The position numbers and the translations under genes were made by a program. From positions 124,001 to 188,000 of IMG/VR virus record IMGVR_UViG_3300020195_000009: a stretch of DNA of 64,000 nt; one strand, written 5' to 3'. Position 1 is the first letter of the stretch. Every line of letters starts with the position of its first letter. Below, piece after piece: positions 8,434-16,436 of the stretch. Origin of the DNA: a virus. Below the pieces are notes generated by a model. It saw nothing but the letters and a program-made list of their open reading frames with translations, searched no databases and was not told where the DNA came from.

Positions 8434-8451
8434 TCACCCAATGAAGGGTGA
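8434..8451 (-). other. Short hairpin in the leader of the decoration/capsid genes
   Basis: TCACCC (8434-8439) and GGGTGA (8446-8451) form a 6-bp stem with a 6-base loop in the 155-base gap between the scaffold and decoration genes. It lies between the strong hairpin at 8472-8496 and the AGGAG of the decoration gene, so it could be part of a 5' untranslated region or processing site. Confidence 0.35.
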
Positions 8452-8471
8452 TTGAAGGATTATTGAAGACC

Positions 8472-8496
8472 GGAGGGCTTCAAGTTGAAGCCCTCC
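8472..8496 (-). terminator. Strong hairpin after the glutamine-rich gene
   Basis: A 12-bp perfect inverted repeat (GGAGGGCTTCAA at 8472-8483 with TTGAAGCCCTCC at 8485-8496) begins seven bases after the stop of the 482-residue gene. In the transcribed direction it is followed by GGTCTTC rather than a long U run. It separates the portal-to-scaffold genes from the decoration/capsid pair and probably acts as a partial terminator or mRNA stabiliser. Confidence 0.65.
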
Positions 8497-8502
8497 TAAT
8501 CC

Positions 8503-9951
8503 TCAGCGGTCGGGAAGGCCGAAGGCCTCCTTGACGTTGGGTGCCGAACCCCAGAGCGACGAGAGCTTGCCGATCTCGTTGCCGCCACTGGGAGCTGGGC
8601 CGCCACCAATGTGGCTCACACCCTGAGTGGGGCGTGTTCCGACGGTACGGCTGGAAGCTGTACGAACGGCATGAGCCTGCTTCTGTTGCTGCTCACCACC
8701 GTCCTGAGCCTGCTGGGCCTGTTGAGCCTCATCGTTGGAGAAGAGCTGACGAAGGACATCATCCTCCGGTCCGAGTTGAACCTCACCGACGTCCATCGAG
8801 GGGGTTTCGAGTTCGATCTCCATCTCCGCTTTCGGAGCTTGGATGCCACCATCCGAAGCGAGCATCTGATCGATGAGAGCATCATCGCCCATCATCGGCA
8901 TTTGCTGCTGCTGACCCTGCTGAGCAGGCATCTGCTGCTGGTTGCCCTGCTGCTGCATCTGTTGAACGATCTGCTGAGCCGCTTGAACAGGATCCTGACC
9001 CTGTTGAATGGCGGACTGGATGGCCTGCTGCATCTGCTGAGCCTGTTGCTGCTGCTGGGCAAGCTGCTGCTGCTGGGCAAGCTGCTGCTGGTTCGCTTGA
9101 ACCGGCATCTGCCCCTGCTGCTGAGCGAGCTGTTGCTGTAGCTGGGCAACCTGCTGCTGTAGCTGGGCAACCTGCGGGTTCTGCTGAGCCTGCTCCTGCT
9201 GCTGAGCCATCTGTTGCTGCATGGCCTGCTGGACCATCTGCTGAGCAGACTGAGCGTCGCCCTGTTGGAGGGCGAGGACGGCCTGAAGAGCCTGGTTGGC
9301 TTGCTTCTTCTTGTCGTCGTCCTTCTTGGCGGCGGCTTCTTCCTTCTTCTTTTCCGCGTTCTCTTTGAACTGCGGAGGCATCTGACCGGCCTGCTTCTGG
9401 TCCTGCTGACCTTGGGCTTCCTTGTCGTCCTCGCCTTCCTTCTTGTCCTGGGCCTGCTTCTGCTGGTCCTGACCCTGGGCTTCCTTGTCCTTGTCGTCGC
9501 CTTCCTTGTCCTTGTCCTGACCGGCAAGGCGGGTGTACGTCGACATGACCTCCGCATCGGGGAGGTGCATGAAGGAAATCGACTGCTCCTCAACGTCCAG
9601 CTCGGACGCCGTCTTGGGGAGCATCGCCCGAGCGATGGCGACACAGAGGGCCGCCTTCTTGGTGAGGACTTCCTCACTCGCTGTCTTCTCGGGATGATTG
9701 AAGGTGTCGCCCCTCATCTCCGGCATGCCGATCTCGTTCCGCTTCACTTGGCCGCCGCTGTACTCGGCCTCCCAGGTGGAGCCGGAGGGGTGGATGTCCT
9801 CGGCAAACGAGGAGGGGTCACCAGACACGTACTTGTCAGCCGGGGGCTGAACCTTCACGTGATCCTGATTCATCAGGTAGGGGTCCGCCGTTTTGATTGT
9901 CGCCCGCTTGGCGATCTCATCACGGTTCCAGGTTGAACGCTCTCGGGGCAT
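8503..9951 (-). CDS. Glutamine-rich putative scaffold/internal head protein
   Basis: 482 residues, start at ATG 9951 behind AGGA. Residues 1-150 are ordinary (including a helical TASEEVLTKKAALCVAIARAML); residues about 155-215 are K/D/E/Q-rich; residues about 215-360 are a very glutamine-rich array with QQLAQQQ and QMQQA repeats, likely helical coiled coil; the end is short and folded (GKLSSLWGSAPNVKEAFGLPDR). Location between protease and capsid is where scaffolding proteins are encoded, and such proteins are often helical and low in complexity. Scaffold is an inference from order and composition. Confidence 0.6.
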   Translation of the reverse strand: MPRERSTWNRDEIAKRATIKTADPYLMNQDHVKVQPPADKYVSGDPSSFAEDIHPSGSTWEAEYSGGQVKRNEIGMPEMRGDTFNHPEKTASEEVLTKKAALCVAIARAMLPKTASELDVEEQSISFMHLPDAEVMSTYTRLAGQDKDKEGDDKDKEAQGQDQQKQAQDKKEGEDDKEAQGQQDQKQAGQMPPQFKENAEKKKEEAAAKKDDDKKKQANQALQAVLALQQGDAQSAQQMVQQAMQQQMAQQQEQAQQNPQVAQLQQQVAQLQQQLAQQQGQMPVQANQQQLAQQQQLAQQQQQAQQMQQAIQSAIQQGQDPVQAAQQIVQQMQQQGNQQQMPAQQGQQQQMPMMGDDALIDQMLASDGGIQAPKAEMEIELETPSMDVGEVQLGPEDDVLRQLFSNDEAQQAQQAQDGGEQQQKQAHAVRTASSRTVGTRPTQGVSHIGGGPAPSGGNEIGKLSSLWGSAPNVKEAFGLPDR

Positions 9952-9996
9952 CGGGGGATCCTTTCCTTTGACTGAAGGACTCGTATAGAAACTTCT

Positions 9997-11664
9997 TTAG
10001 AGTCCGAGGGAGTACAAACGGCCCTTCTCAACGAGTTGGGCTTTTTCGGACTCCATGAGTTCACGACCCACTACCTTCCGACAAGCCGAGAGGTAGAGAT
10101 TTACATCTGAATACTGACCCGTCCCGCCAACGGCGATCACGGTTCGGTAGATCCGAGCATCCCCCGCCATCGAGGAACGTTTGGTTAGCCGATCGATCAA
10201 CCTGGACATCACCAGAATCTCACGGCCAGAGAAGCGATTTGCTCGTCGAACAGCTTCCCAACCACCCAGGTCGTGAAGGATCAACCCAGCCAGAACGGAC
10301 CTTGAAGTTGAAGGCGTCTTGACAGACGCCATGATCACCTTCGCCCGCTCTCGCCACTTGGCGTATCGAAGAGCAGACTTGATGAGAGACTCGTTGGAGC
10401 GGTTCTCATCCAAGATATCTTTGACGTTCCCTGCTTCGTCTTTGGAGATGTCGTCTCTCACACGAGTGACAACATGGTCCTTCAAGACCTTGTAGAGATC
10501 GTCCACGACCTTCTTGAGGGGGTCTTCGGGTTCGGCAGGAGCCACTTGCTCTCCACCCCCCGTATCACTCTCACCGGGGAAGTCCTGTTCGGCCGTTCTA
10601 TTCTCGTACACAGACTGAACTTCTGCGTGACGCTCGGCTCGAAGCTGTTCGGCCTTTGCTTGAGTAGAGAAGGCTGGGGGGGCGTGTAGGGTCCCGATGG
10701 GGGCGCCATCGAACAGGTACGCAAGGTAGTCTGAAGGGACCGCTCGGCTACCAACCCCAATGGGGGCCAACCTAGCTGCCTTCTGAAGCATGGTCGGATC
10801 TGCAACCCGAGTCGGATGAGAGAAGGCTACTTGAATCTTCTTCCGAGTAAGCTCCGCCATCTGGGCCGAAGCTGGGTCCAAGATGTTACGAAGGACAGCT
10901 CCAGTGAAGGCTGGGTTAGCTACCCACGAGCCTTCAATGAACTTGACAGACCCCGGCTCACGGTCGATATGACCGCATAGCTCGGCGATCTTCCGTCTCT
11001 TCCCCATCGGGTCGAGGAAGAAGTTGCCCTTCTGGTACTTGATGTGCCGGCAGAGCTGGAGTTCATCCTCCGCTACGTTGCCGCACTTGGTGCAAACAGT
11101 GAACCCAACGTGGCAACCCATCGAGAGGGTGGCAAGCGAACCGTTGGTGATCGCATCGATCAGAGCCTTGTGTTTCTTATCGGTCGCAACGAGGATGTCG
11201 ACGTAGATTGAGTCTCCAATGTCCCGAGCGGCGGCATCGATGATCTTGCCCTTGCTTAGCTCCGGGATTTGAATGTGCTCGACGTAGTTCTCTGCTCCGA
11301 TGAACGTCTTGTAGGCTGCAAGGAGGAGTTTGCGCTCCCAAGCATCCTGGTTGTTGTTGACGTACTTGGAGGTCCCGACCGTGATGTAGTAGTCGGGGAA
11401 CTGACGATCAATCTGAACCCCATCGAACATCTGCTTCCCGAGCGGCTGCCCAGGCTTCTCGGTATCCACCGAGGCGATGATCGAACAATGGGACAGAAGG
11501 TACTTCGACGGGTCGTACTTCTGGAGGATGACTTGCGCTTGAGTGCCGATTCGTTCATCGAAGTTCGGCCCTAGACCGACAGCCGCATGGCGGATGTCGT
11601 CCCAACCTGCCTTGTTGATGGCGGGTTGAACTACAGAGGCGTTGGCGAACTTCGCGAACCCCAT
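9997..11664 (-). CDS. Capsid maturation protease with zinc-ribbon insert
   Basis: 555 residues. Its start ATG overlaps the TAA of the upstream gene (TAATG) behind AGGAG. Residues 85-210 look like the herpesvirus-assemblin-type prohead protease of large phages: H130 in the ENYVEH segment before PELSKGKIIDAA, and S181 in ATLSMGCHVGF as the probable nucleophile. A zinc site follows at once, C191/C194 (CTKCG) with C205/H207 (LCRH). Residues after about 290 are an extension with a helical tail that may act as internal scaffold. Position between portal and capsid genes agrees. Catalytic residues are assigned by pattern, not by alignment. Confidence 0.72.
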   Translation of the reverse strand: MGFAKFANASVVQPAINKAGWDDIRHAAVGLGPNFDERIGTQAQVILQKYDPSKYLLSHCSIIASVDTEKPGQPLGKQMFDGVQIDRQFPDYYITVGTSKYVNNNQDAWERKLLLAAYKTFIGAENYVEHIQIPELSKGKIIDAAARDIGDSIYVDILVATDKKHKALIDAITNGSLATLSMGCHVGFTVCTKCGNVAEDELQLCRHIKYQKGNFFLDPMGKRRKIAELCGHIDREPGSVKFIEGSWVANPAFTGAVLRNILDPASAQMAELTRKKIQVAFSHPTRVADPTMLQKAARLAPIGVGSRAVPSDYLAYLFDGAPIGTLHAPPAFSTQAKAEQLRAERHAEVQSVYENRTAEQDFPGESDTGGGEQVAPAEPEDPLKKVVDDLYKVLKDHVVTRVRDDISKDEAGNVKDILDENRSNESLIKSALRYAKWRERAKVIMASVKTPSTSRSVLAGLILHDLGGWEAVRRANRFSGREILVMSRLIDRLTKRSSMAGDARIYRTVIAVGGTGQYSDVNLYLSACRKVVGRELMESEKAQLVEKGRLYSLGL

Positions 11665-12428
11665 TACCTAGCTCCTCGTTGCGAAACCACGGGAGGAGCA
11701 AGAGCGGGTGAGGTCTTGAACCAATCGTGGGGCTCTCCCGTCGGACCCAGGATGGAAGGAGGGTCGATCAAGTAGAGGCACTTGGGGCAAGCGAAAACCG
11801 AGTGCTTGGCTCCTTTGTTCATCTTGTAGGTCGCCTTGCGCATCCGAGAGCCACACTTTGGGCAAGTCGGCTTACCGATCTTGAGATCCTCACCCGTGGC
11901 TCGGTACTGCCGGTTCTGGGCGACCCAGTAAGCGCCTGCCTTTTGAATCGCCTGTTGAATCCGAAGCTCCCCTGCGTTGCGGGCGAGACGGTAGAACTTC
12001 CTTACCTCATCTCGGAGGGCTTCATCATCAACGTTGGGTGAGAGGGTTCGGTAAAGGTCATCGTAGGCGATGACCTCCCCGGCTCCCTTATGCCATTGAC
12101 GGGCGAGGTCGATGTAGACCGAAGGCTGAAACTGAGCGTTCCGCCAGAGGGGAGCGGATGCCTTCCGCGCCTTTTCGATCTCGACCGTCGAGTAACTTTG
12201 ATCGAAGGCAGGGGGTAGGTACCGAAGGAAATCCGGGCTGACCCTGACAACGTCATCAGGGAAGACTCGCTCGTTGCCGAACGGCCACTGAACATCCAAG
12301 CAACCGATGCCCCGGTGGACGGCGGTTACGGACCCAACGTAGGGTGAGAGCTGTCCCGTGTTGACGTCGATCTTTTGGACCGCATCCCCTTGGGAGTACT
12401 CTTTTGTCAGCTTCCAGTAATCAATCAC
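11664..12428 (-). CDS. Hypothetical protein with C-terminal zinc ribbon
   Basis: 254 residues, GTG start at 12428. The N-terminus (residues 1-65) has an SH3/KOW-like beta pattern: GDAVQKIDVNTGQLSPYVG, VTAVHRGIGCLDVQWPFG and NERVFPDDVVRVSP. Residues about 65-180 are helical. Residues about 188-222 form a four-cysteine ribbon, PTCPKCGSRMRK ... FACPKCLYLI. This is a plausible nucleic-acid or protein-binding factor in head assembly, since it lies between the 1310-residue protein and the protease. No family is recognised. Confidence 0.7.
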   Translation of the reverse strand: MIDYWKLTKEYSQGDAVQKIDVNTGQLSPYVGSVTAVHRGIGCLDVQWPFGNERVFPDDVVRVSPDFLRYLPPAFDQSYSTVEIEKARKASAPLWRNAQFQPSVYIDLARQWHKGAGEVIAYDDLYRTLSPNVDDEALRDEVRKFYRLARNAGELRIQQAIQKAGAYWVAQNRQYRATGEDLKIGKPTCPKCGSRMRKATYKMNKGAKHSVFACPKCLYLIDPPSILGPTGEPHDWFKTSPALAPPVVSQRGAR

Positions 12429-12473
12429 GAGCGCCCCACGAAGGGTTAGGGTTGCTTTTGAAGAACCCGAACC

Positions 12474-15400
12474 TCAGGGAGCGAGGGGACGGCCGTTCTC
12501 GGCCTTGCCTGTCTGGACCGCCTGCGACTGGTCATCCTTGTATTGACCCATGTAGGGCTCGTCCGAGTCCGTCTGCTTGGGGGCCGTGGGGGCGTTGAAC
12601 GTCGGCATGTACTTCTCATCCGAGTCCTGCTGGATGACCTTCGCAGACTTGAGGACTTCCACCTGGCGCTTGGCGAGAGACTCATCCCCGTAGGTCGCCT
12701 TCTCGATGTCATCGGCCGTCCGATCGAGATCGTTGACGATGTTCTTGGCGGTCTCGAAGTCCATCCCCCACTTCGTGTGGTTCTCCTGAATGTAACCGGC
12801 GACCTTGTCGAGCCGGTCCAGGATGACGTTGGCTTGCTCCTTGGCGAATTTGACGGTCATGGCGTTTCCCTCTGTCTCTTCCGTTGAGGAGGTCTTTCGG
12901 ACCCCTGGTTTGGTTCCCGAAGTGGCTTTCTCCACCTTGAACCCGAACTTCTTACCTACGTCTTGAAGGGCTTTGAAAGCCTTATCGATGTCCGCTTCGG
13001 GGACTTGAACCCAAACAAGGGTCTCCACACGAAGGCCTTCCTTCTCTTGATGGAAGGTGAGGAAGCCGCCGCCACGGGTGTCCACGACCCGGAGATTAAC
13101 GTCGTGCTCCTTACCGTCGTCACCTTCGGTCGGGATCCACGTCTTGTTGATGGCGTTGATCGTGTCGATGTTGAAGGGAACCGGCTTACGGGTGGGGACA
13201 AAGAGCACGGTGATCGTGTCCACGCCGTAACCGAAACCAGCCGTGTGGACCGTCAACAAGGTCTCGCCCGCAGGTTGCGAGGCCAGTTTGGCGAGCATCA
13301 TGTTGTACAACGGAGCGGAGATCGCTCCGTTGTACTTGCCATCCTCAGCTCGTTGAATCGCGAGGTCCAAAGCGGCTCGGAATCGAGCATCAGGAACCAT
13401 CCCTTCGACGGACTTCGACAGGATGGGGGACTTGAGCCAGTCCTTGGCGGCTGCCAAGAGAGTTCCAAAGTCACTCGGCCCGAGGTCTCGTTGGTGAACC
13501 TGATGCCACTCGGGGTACGAGGCAAACCCCTCGTGACCCTTTGGGTAAGGCTCAACGCCATGATAGATGGCCGTACGGACCGCTTGGCGAGCGTCATCGA
13601 TGGAAAGCGGAGGGGTGCCCATCTGCCAATTTCGGTCCCGATAAGAAGAATAGAGAGAAGCGACCCGTAACGAACGAAGCTCGTCAAATTGCTCCTGACG
13701 GGCCGCTCGCTCCGCCTTGGAGGGCTTACCTTCGTAACCAAGAGGCTTCACTGGAGGCTCCGGGGCGAGCGGGGGTTCAGGTTCAGGAACCTCAAAGGGT
13801 TTTGAGGGGGTCCGATAAGGATCTCCTTTGGCCAACTCCTTCTCATGCTTGATTTTCGCCTTAGTCCACTCGGTGTGCTCTCGTTCAAAGGCCCTGTAGG
13901 CCTTTTTCTGTTCTGCTTCCGCAGCTTTGAACTCACCAATAGACTTCTCGTACGCCTCACCTTCTGCTTGTTTGAGGAACTCCTGGACCTGAGCTTCCTT
14001 TTTGGGATCAAGCCCGCGTAGGGACTGACGGACCCGAACTCGGAAGACCATAGATGGGTCATCAAGCGCAGCCTTTACCTCGGCTGGGTAACGCTTACCT
14101 GCTTTGCGGATCATCTCCGTTGCAGCGGTTAGCTTGTTGGCTATTACTCTCGGGTGGTCCCGCTCGGAGATGACGTCGTTGGACTTTGGATCCAAGAAGC
14201 GCTCATGAGCGGCTCGGTAGTCCTCCCCTTGGAGGTTGGCTACCGCCACCATCTGCGTGTGGGGATCCAGCTCCTTAAGGTTGGATAGGAGCTTATTTCG
14301 CTCTTGGTCCTTCAACGCCTCGCGTTTGGTATTTCTTGAGACCAAGCCAAACCTCTCATCAGGATCCTCACTAACTTGAGGGAACCCGGCAGATGCTTTA
14401 CTAAAGAGGTTTTGAGCTGCCTCTTTAGCTTTGGACTCTCGTTCTTCAGGTGGGAGTGAAGCAGAGGTCAGCGATAGATGAGCGAGGCTGGGTGCTAGGT
14501 GACTGGGAACACCAGACGATTTGAGGGCGTGTGAAACACGCATTTGGGTCGTAACACTAGCCGCTACAACTGCTACCCGATGCTCTTGTACAGCTTGAGC
14601 CTGCTCTTCTTTAGACAGCTCCTCAAATGGCTTTTCAATGCCGTCCGAAGCCTTCCCCTTCTTAGGGAGGGTCTTCACCAGAGCGGGATCCGTGGTGAAT
14701 GAAGCCCCACCATTTTGAATCTCATCTTGCACACTTCGAGGAGCTGGGAGGGACTTGAAGTCTAGGTAGTTCGCAACGACAGCCTTTACATCCTCTGGGT
14801 GCATCAACCTTAATTGAACACGGACCTGAGGAGGTAGGTCTGTGGTAAAGAGTAACTCTGTAGCCTCATGTATCTGTTGCTGAGTGGGGGGCTTTCGCTT
14901 CGGCGGGGGGAAGTCTTGGGCGCTCGTAGGCTTCTTCTCGGGAGCCTTCTCCTTCTCAGGGGCCTTCTCACCTTCAGGAGTCTTCTCACCTTCAGGAGTC
15001 TTCTCGGGGGTTTTCTCTTCCTCGGGGGGTTTCTTGGTGTCGACCTCAGCGGGAGCTTCCTGAGGTCTCTTCGTCCGCTGGGCTTTAGCTACAGGCTTTG
15101 GAACAAGCTCAAGAGCCTTCTTGAGGTCACCAAGGGTTTTGATTTCAGGTGGGAAATCTGCCTTGGGGAAGACCTCTTTTACAGGCTTGCCTGGGTTGCT
15201 ATCGGCGACAGCTTGCAACGCGGTAGCTGGATTTGAAAACGTACCTATGGCGCTCTTTAGGGCCGGGTCGTTCTTCGCTCGCTCTTGAAGCTCTTCCCCT
15301 CCGATACGAGCATCCAATTCCTTGATTGGCTCGTAGGGTGCCTTCGGCTCAGGGTTGAACTTGTCTCGCTTCTTGGGGGCCTCTTGTTTCGATTTAGGCT

Positions 15401-16406
15401 CCTCGGGCTTCTTGGGGGCCTCTTGTTTCGCAGGTCCAGGCTTTTTTTCAGTGTCTTCTGCTGCGGGATCTTCGGGTTTCTCAGTCCCAGGCTTGGGCTC
15501 TTCCTTGGGCTTCTCCTCTTCCTTGGGCTTCTCCTCTTCCTTGGGCTTCGGACCCATCAACTTAGGTGGTGGCTTCCCGTCTCTCTCCGCATCCTCGACC
15601 GCCTCAAAGTGATCATTGATCCACTTCGGGATCGACTTCGACCATGTGACCGCATCCCCCACGGTTTTGAACTTGGCAAGCTCAGGGTGACCTTCGAGCC
15701 CCTTCACCTCCGAAATGGGTGTGTCCTGCGGTAGATCGGAGATCGTTGACAGAGCCTTTTGAAAGACAGGATCCTTCTGGGTCTTTTCAAGAATCCCCTG
15801 GACGAAATCAAATTCCTTACGGTGCTCAGGAGCTAGGGGATCCGGCTCAGTTCCAGGTTTTTCCTCGCGGGTCTCTGGCTTACCCCCCTCGGGCTTATCT
15901 TCAGGCTTCTTATCTTCAGGCTTGACCGGCTTGTATCGGGAGGGGTTGTTCTTCGCCGTCGTCTCGGGAACCGAGACGACCTTTTTCTCCTCCGAATCGA
16001 AGACCGAGACGTACTTCTTGGGACCGGATTGAGCCGGCTTGCGCTCTTTGAGGTCTTTGCGCTTCTGGGTCCGCTTCTCTTTACGTCGCTGTTGGAACTT
16101 CGGGTTGGACTTAGCCTCCAGGTAGCGGCTCACCACCCGGTCCTCGATGGCCGGCTCCAGAAACCGATCCACAACCCTAGCAATCAGACCAACGGAACCC
16201 CCGACCCTTTTGTAATTGAGGGATAGGTCTGGGTCGCTCTTGGTGTCCGGGTCCCCCTCTACATCTGGATCTCGATCCGGCTGCATATCGTCACGACGAC
16301 GATCCCTGCGAGGGGGCTTCTTCTTGGGTTGAGGACGGACAAGGCGCTCCGCCTCATCATCCTCTTTCTCCCCATGCGTCTTCGTGGCCAGAAAATCCAT
16401 GCCCAC
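12474..16406 (-). CDS. Giant low-complexity protein of the head gene block
   Basis: 1310 residues (frame opens at GTG 16406; ATG at 16400 is the likelier start). Order: basic N-terminus with RVVDRFL and RVVSRYLEAK at about residues 78-100; a long K/E/P-rich region (about 120-500) made of EEKPKEEEKP- and PEGEKTPE-like repeats; two similar folded modules beginning DPVFQKAL and DPALKSAI; a long helical region; a globular region near 990-1190 that ends VQVPEADIDKAFKALQDVG; and a C-terminal 130 residues (MTVKFAKEQANVIL on). An ATG at 12860 with GAGGG before it could give a separate short product. Between portal and protease, so probably an internal head or assembly protein. Confidence 0.75.
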   Translation of the reverse strand: MGMDFLATKTHGEKEDDEAERLVRPQPKKKPPRRDRRRDDMQPDRDPDVEGDPDTKSDPDLSLNYKRVGGSVGLIARVVDRFLEPAIEDRVVSRYLEAKSNPKFQQRRKEKRTQKRKDLKERKPAQSGPKKYVSVFDSEEKKVVSVPETTAKNNPSRYKPVKPEDKKPEDKPEGGKPETREEKPGTEPDPLAPEHRKEFDFVQGILEKTQKDPVFQKALSTISDLPQDTPISEVKGLEGHPELAKFKTVGDAVTWSKSIPKWINDHFEAVEDAERDGKPPPKLMGPKPKEEEKPKEEEKPKEEPKPGTEKPEDPAAEDTEKKPGPAKQEAPKKPEEPKSKQEAPKKRDKFNPEPKAPYEPIKELDARIGGEELQERAKNDPALKSAIGTFSNPATALQAVADSNPGKPVKEVFPKADFPPEIKTLGDLKKALELVPKPVAKAQRTKRPQEAPAEVDTKKPPEEEKTPEKTPEGEKTPEGEKAPEKEKAPEKKPTSAQDFPPPKRKPPTQQQIHEATELLFTTDLPPQVRVQLRLMHPEDVKAVVANYLDFKSLPAPRSVQDEIQNGGASFTTDPALVKTLPKKGKASDGIEKPFEELSKEEQAQAVQEHRVAVVAASVTTQMRVSHALKSSGVPSHLAPSLAHLSLTSASLPPEERESKAKEAAQNLFSKASAGFPQVSEDPDERFGLVSRNTKREALKDQERNKLLSNLKELDPHTQMVAVANLQGEDYRAAHERFLDPKSNDVISERDHPRVIANKLTAATEMIRKAGKRYPAEVKAALDDPSMVFRVRVRQSLRGLDPKKEAQVQEFLKQAEGEAYEKSIGEFKAAEAEQKKAYRAFEREHTEWTKAKIKHEKELAKGDPYRTPSKPFEVPEPEPPLAPEPPVKPLGYEGKPSKAERAARQEQFDELRSLRVASLYSSYRDRNWQMGTPPLSIDDARQAVRTAIYHGVEPYPKGHEGFASYPEWHQVHQRDLGPSDFGTLLAAAKDWLKSPILSKSVEGMVPDARFRAALDLAIQRAEDGKYNGAISAPLYNMMLAKLASQPAGETLLTVHTAGFGYGVDTITVLFVPTRKPVPFNIDTINAINKTWIPTEGDDGKEHDVNLRVVDTRGGGFLTFHQEKEGLRVETLVWVQVPEADIDKAFKALQDVGKKFGFKVEKATSGTKPGVRKTSSTEETEGNAMTVKFAKEQANVILDRLDKVAGYIQENHTKWGMDFETAKNIVNDLDRTADDIEKATYGDESLAKRQVEVLKSAKVIQQDSDEKYMPTFNAPTAPKQTDSDEPYMGQYKDDQSQAVQTGKAENGRPLAP
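13305..13335. repeat. 13-bp perfect inverted repeat inside the 1310-residue gene
   Basis: GTACAACGGAGCG (13305-13317) and its exact complement CGCTCCGTTGTAC (13323-13335) are separated by five bases. It lies inside coding sequence (protein KYNGAISAPLYN), where such a long perfect hairpin is unusual. Confidence 0.8.
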
Positions 16407-16436
16407 CCCGGCTGGGCGAAAAGACGAGTATCGGTC

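Noticed and set aside
8890-9260. Possible CRISPR-like or satellite repeats
   Set aside because: The repeats are CAG/CTG codon repeats of a glutamine-rich protein with no constant repeat-spacer units.
9214-9936. 240-residue leucine-rich plus-strand frame that looks like a membrane protein
   Set aside because: Reverse complement of the CAG-rich glutamine array reads as leucine codons, so it is an artefact of repeat composition.
14900-15560. DNA repeat array
   Set aside because: K/E/P-rich protein repeats in one continuous frame; not an independent DNA element.
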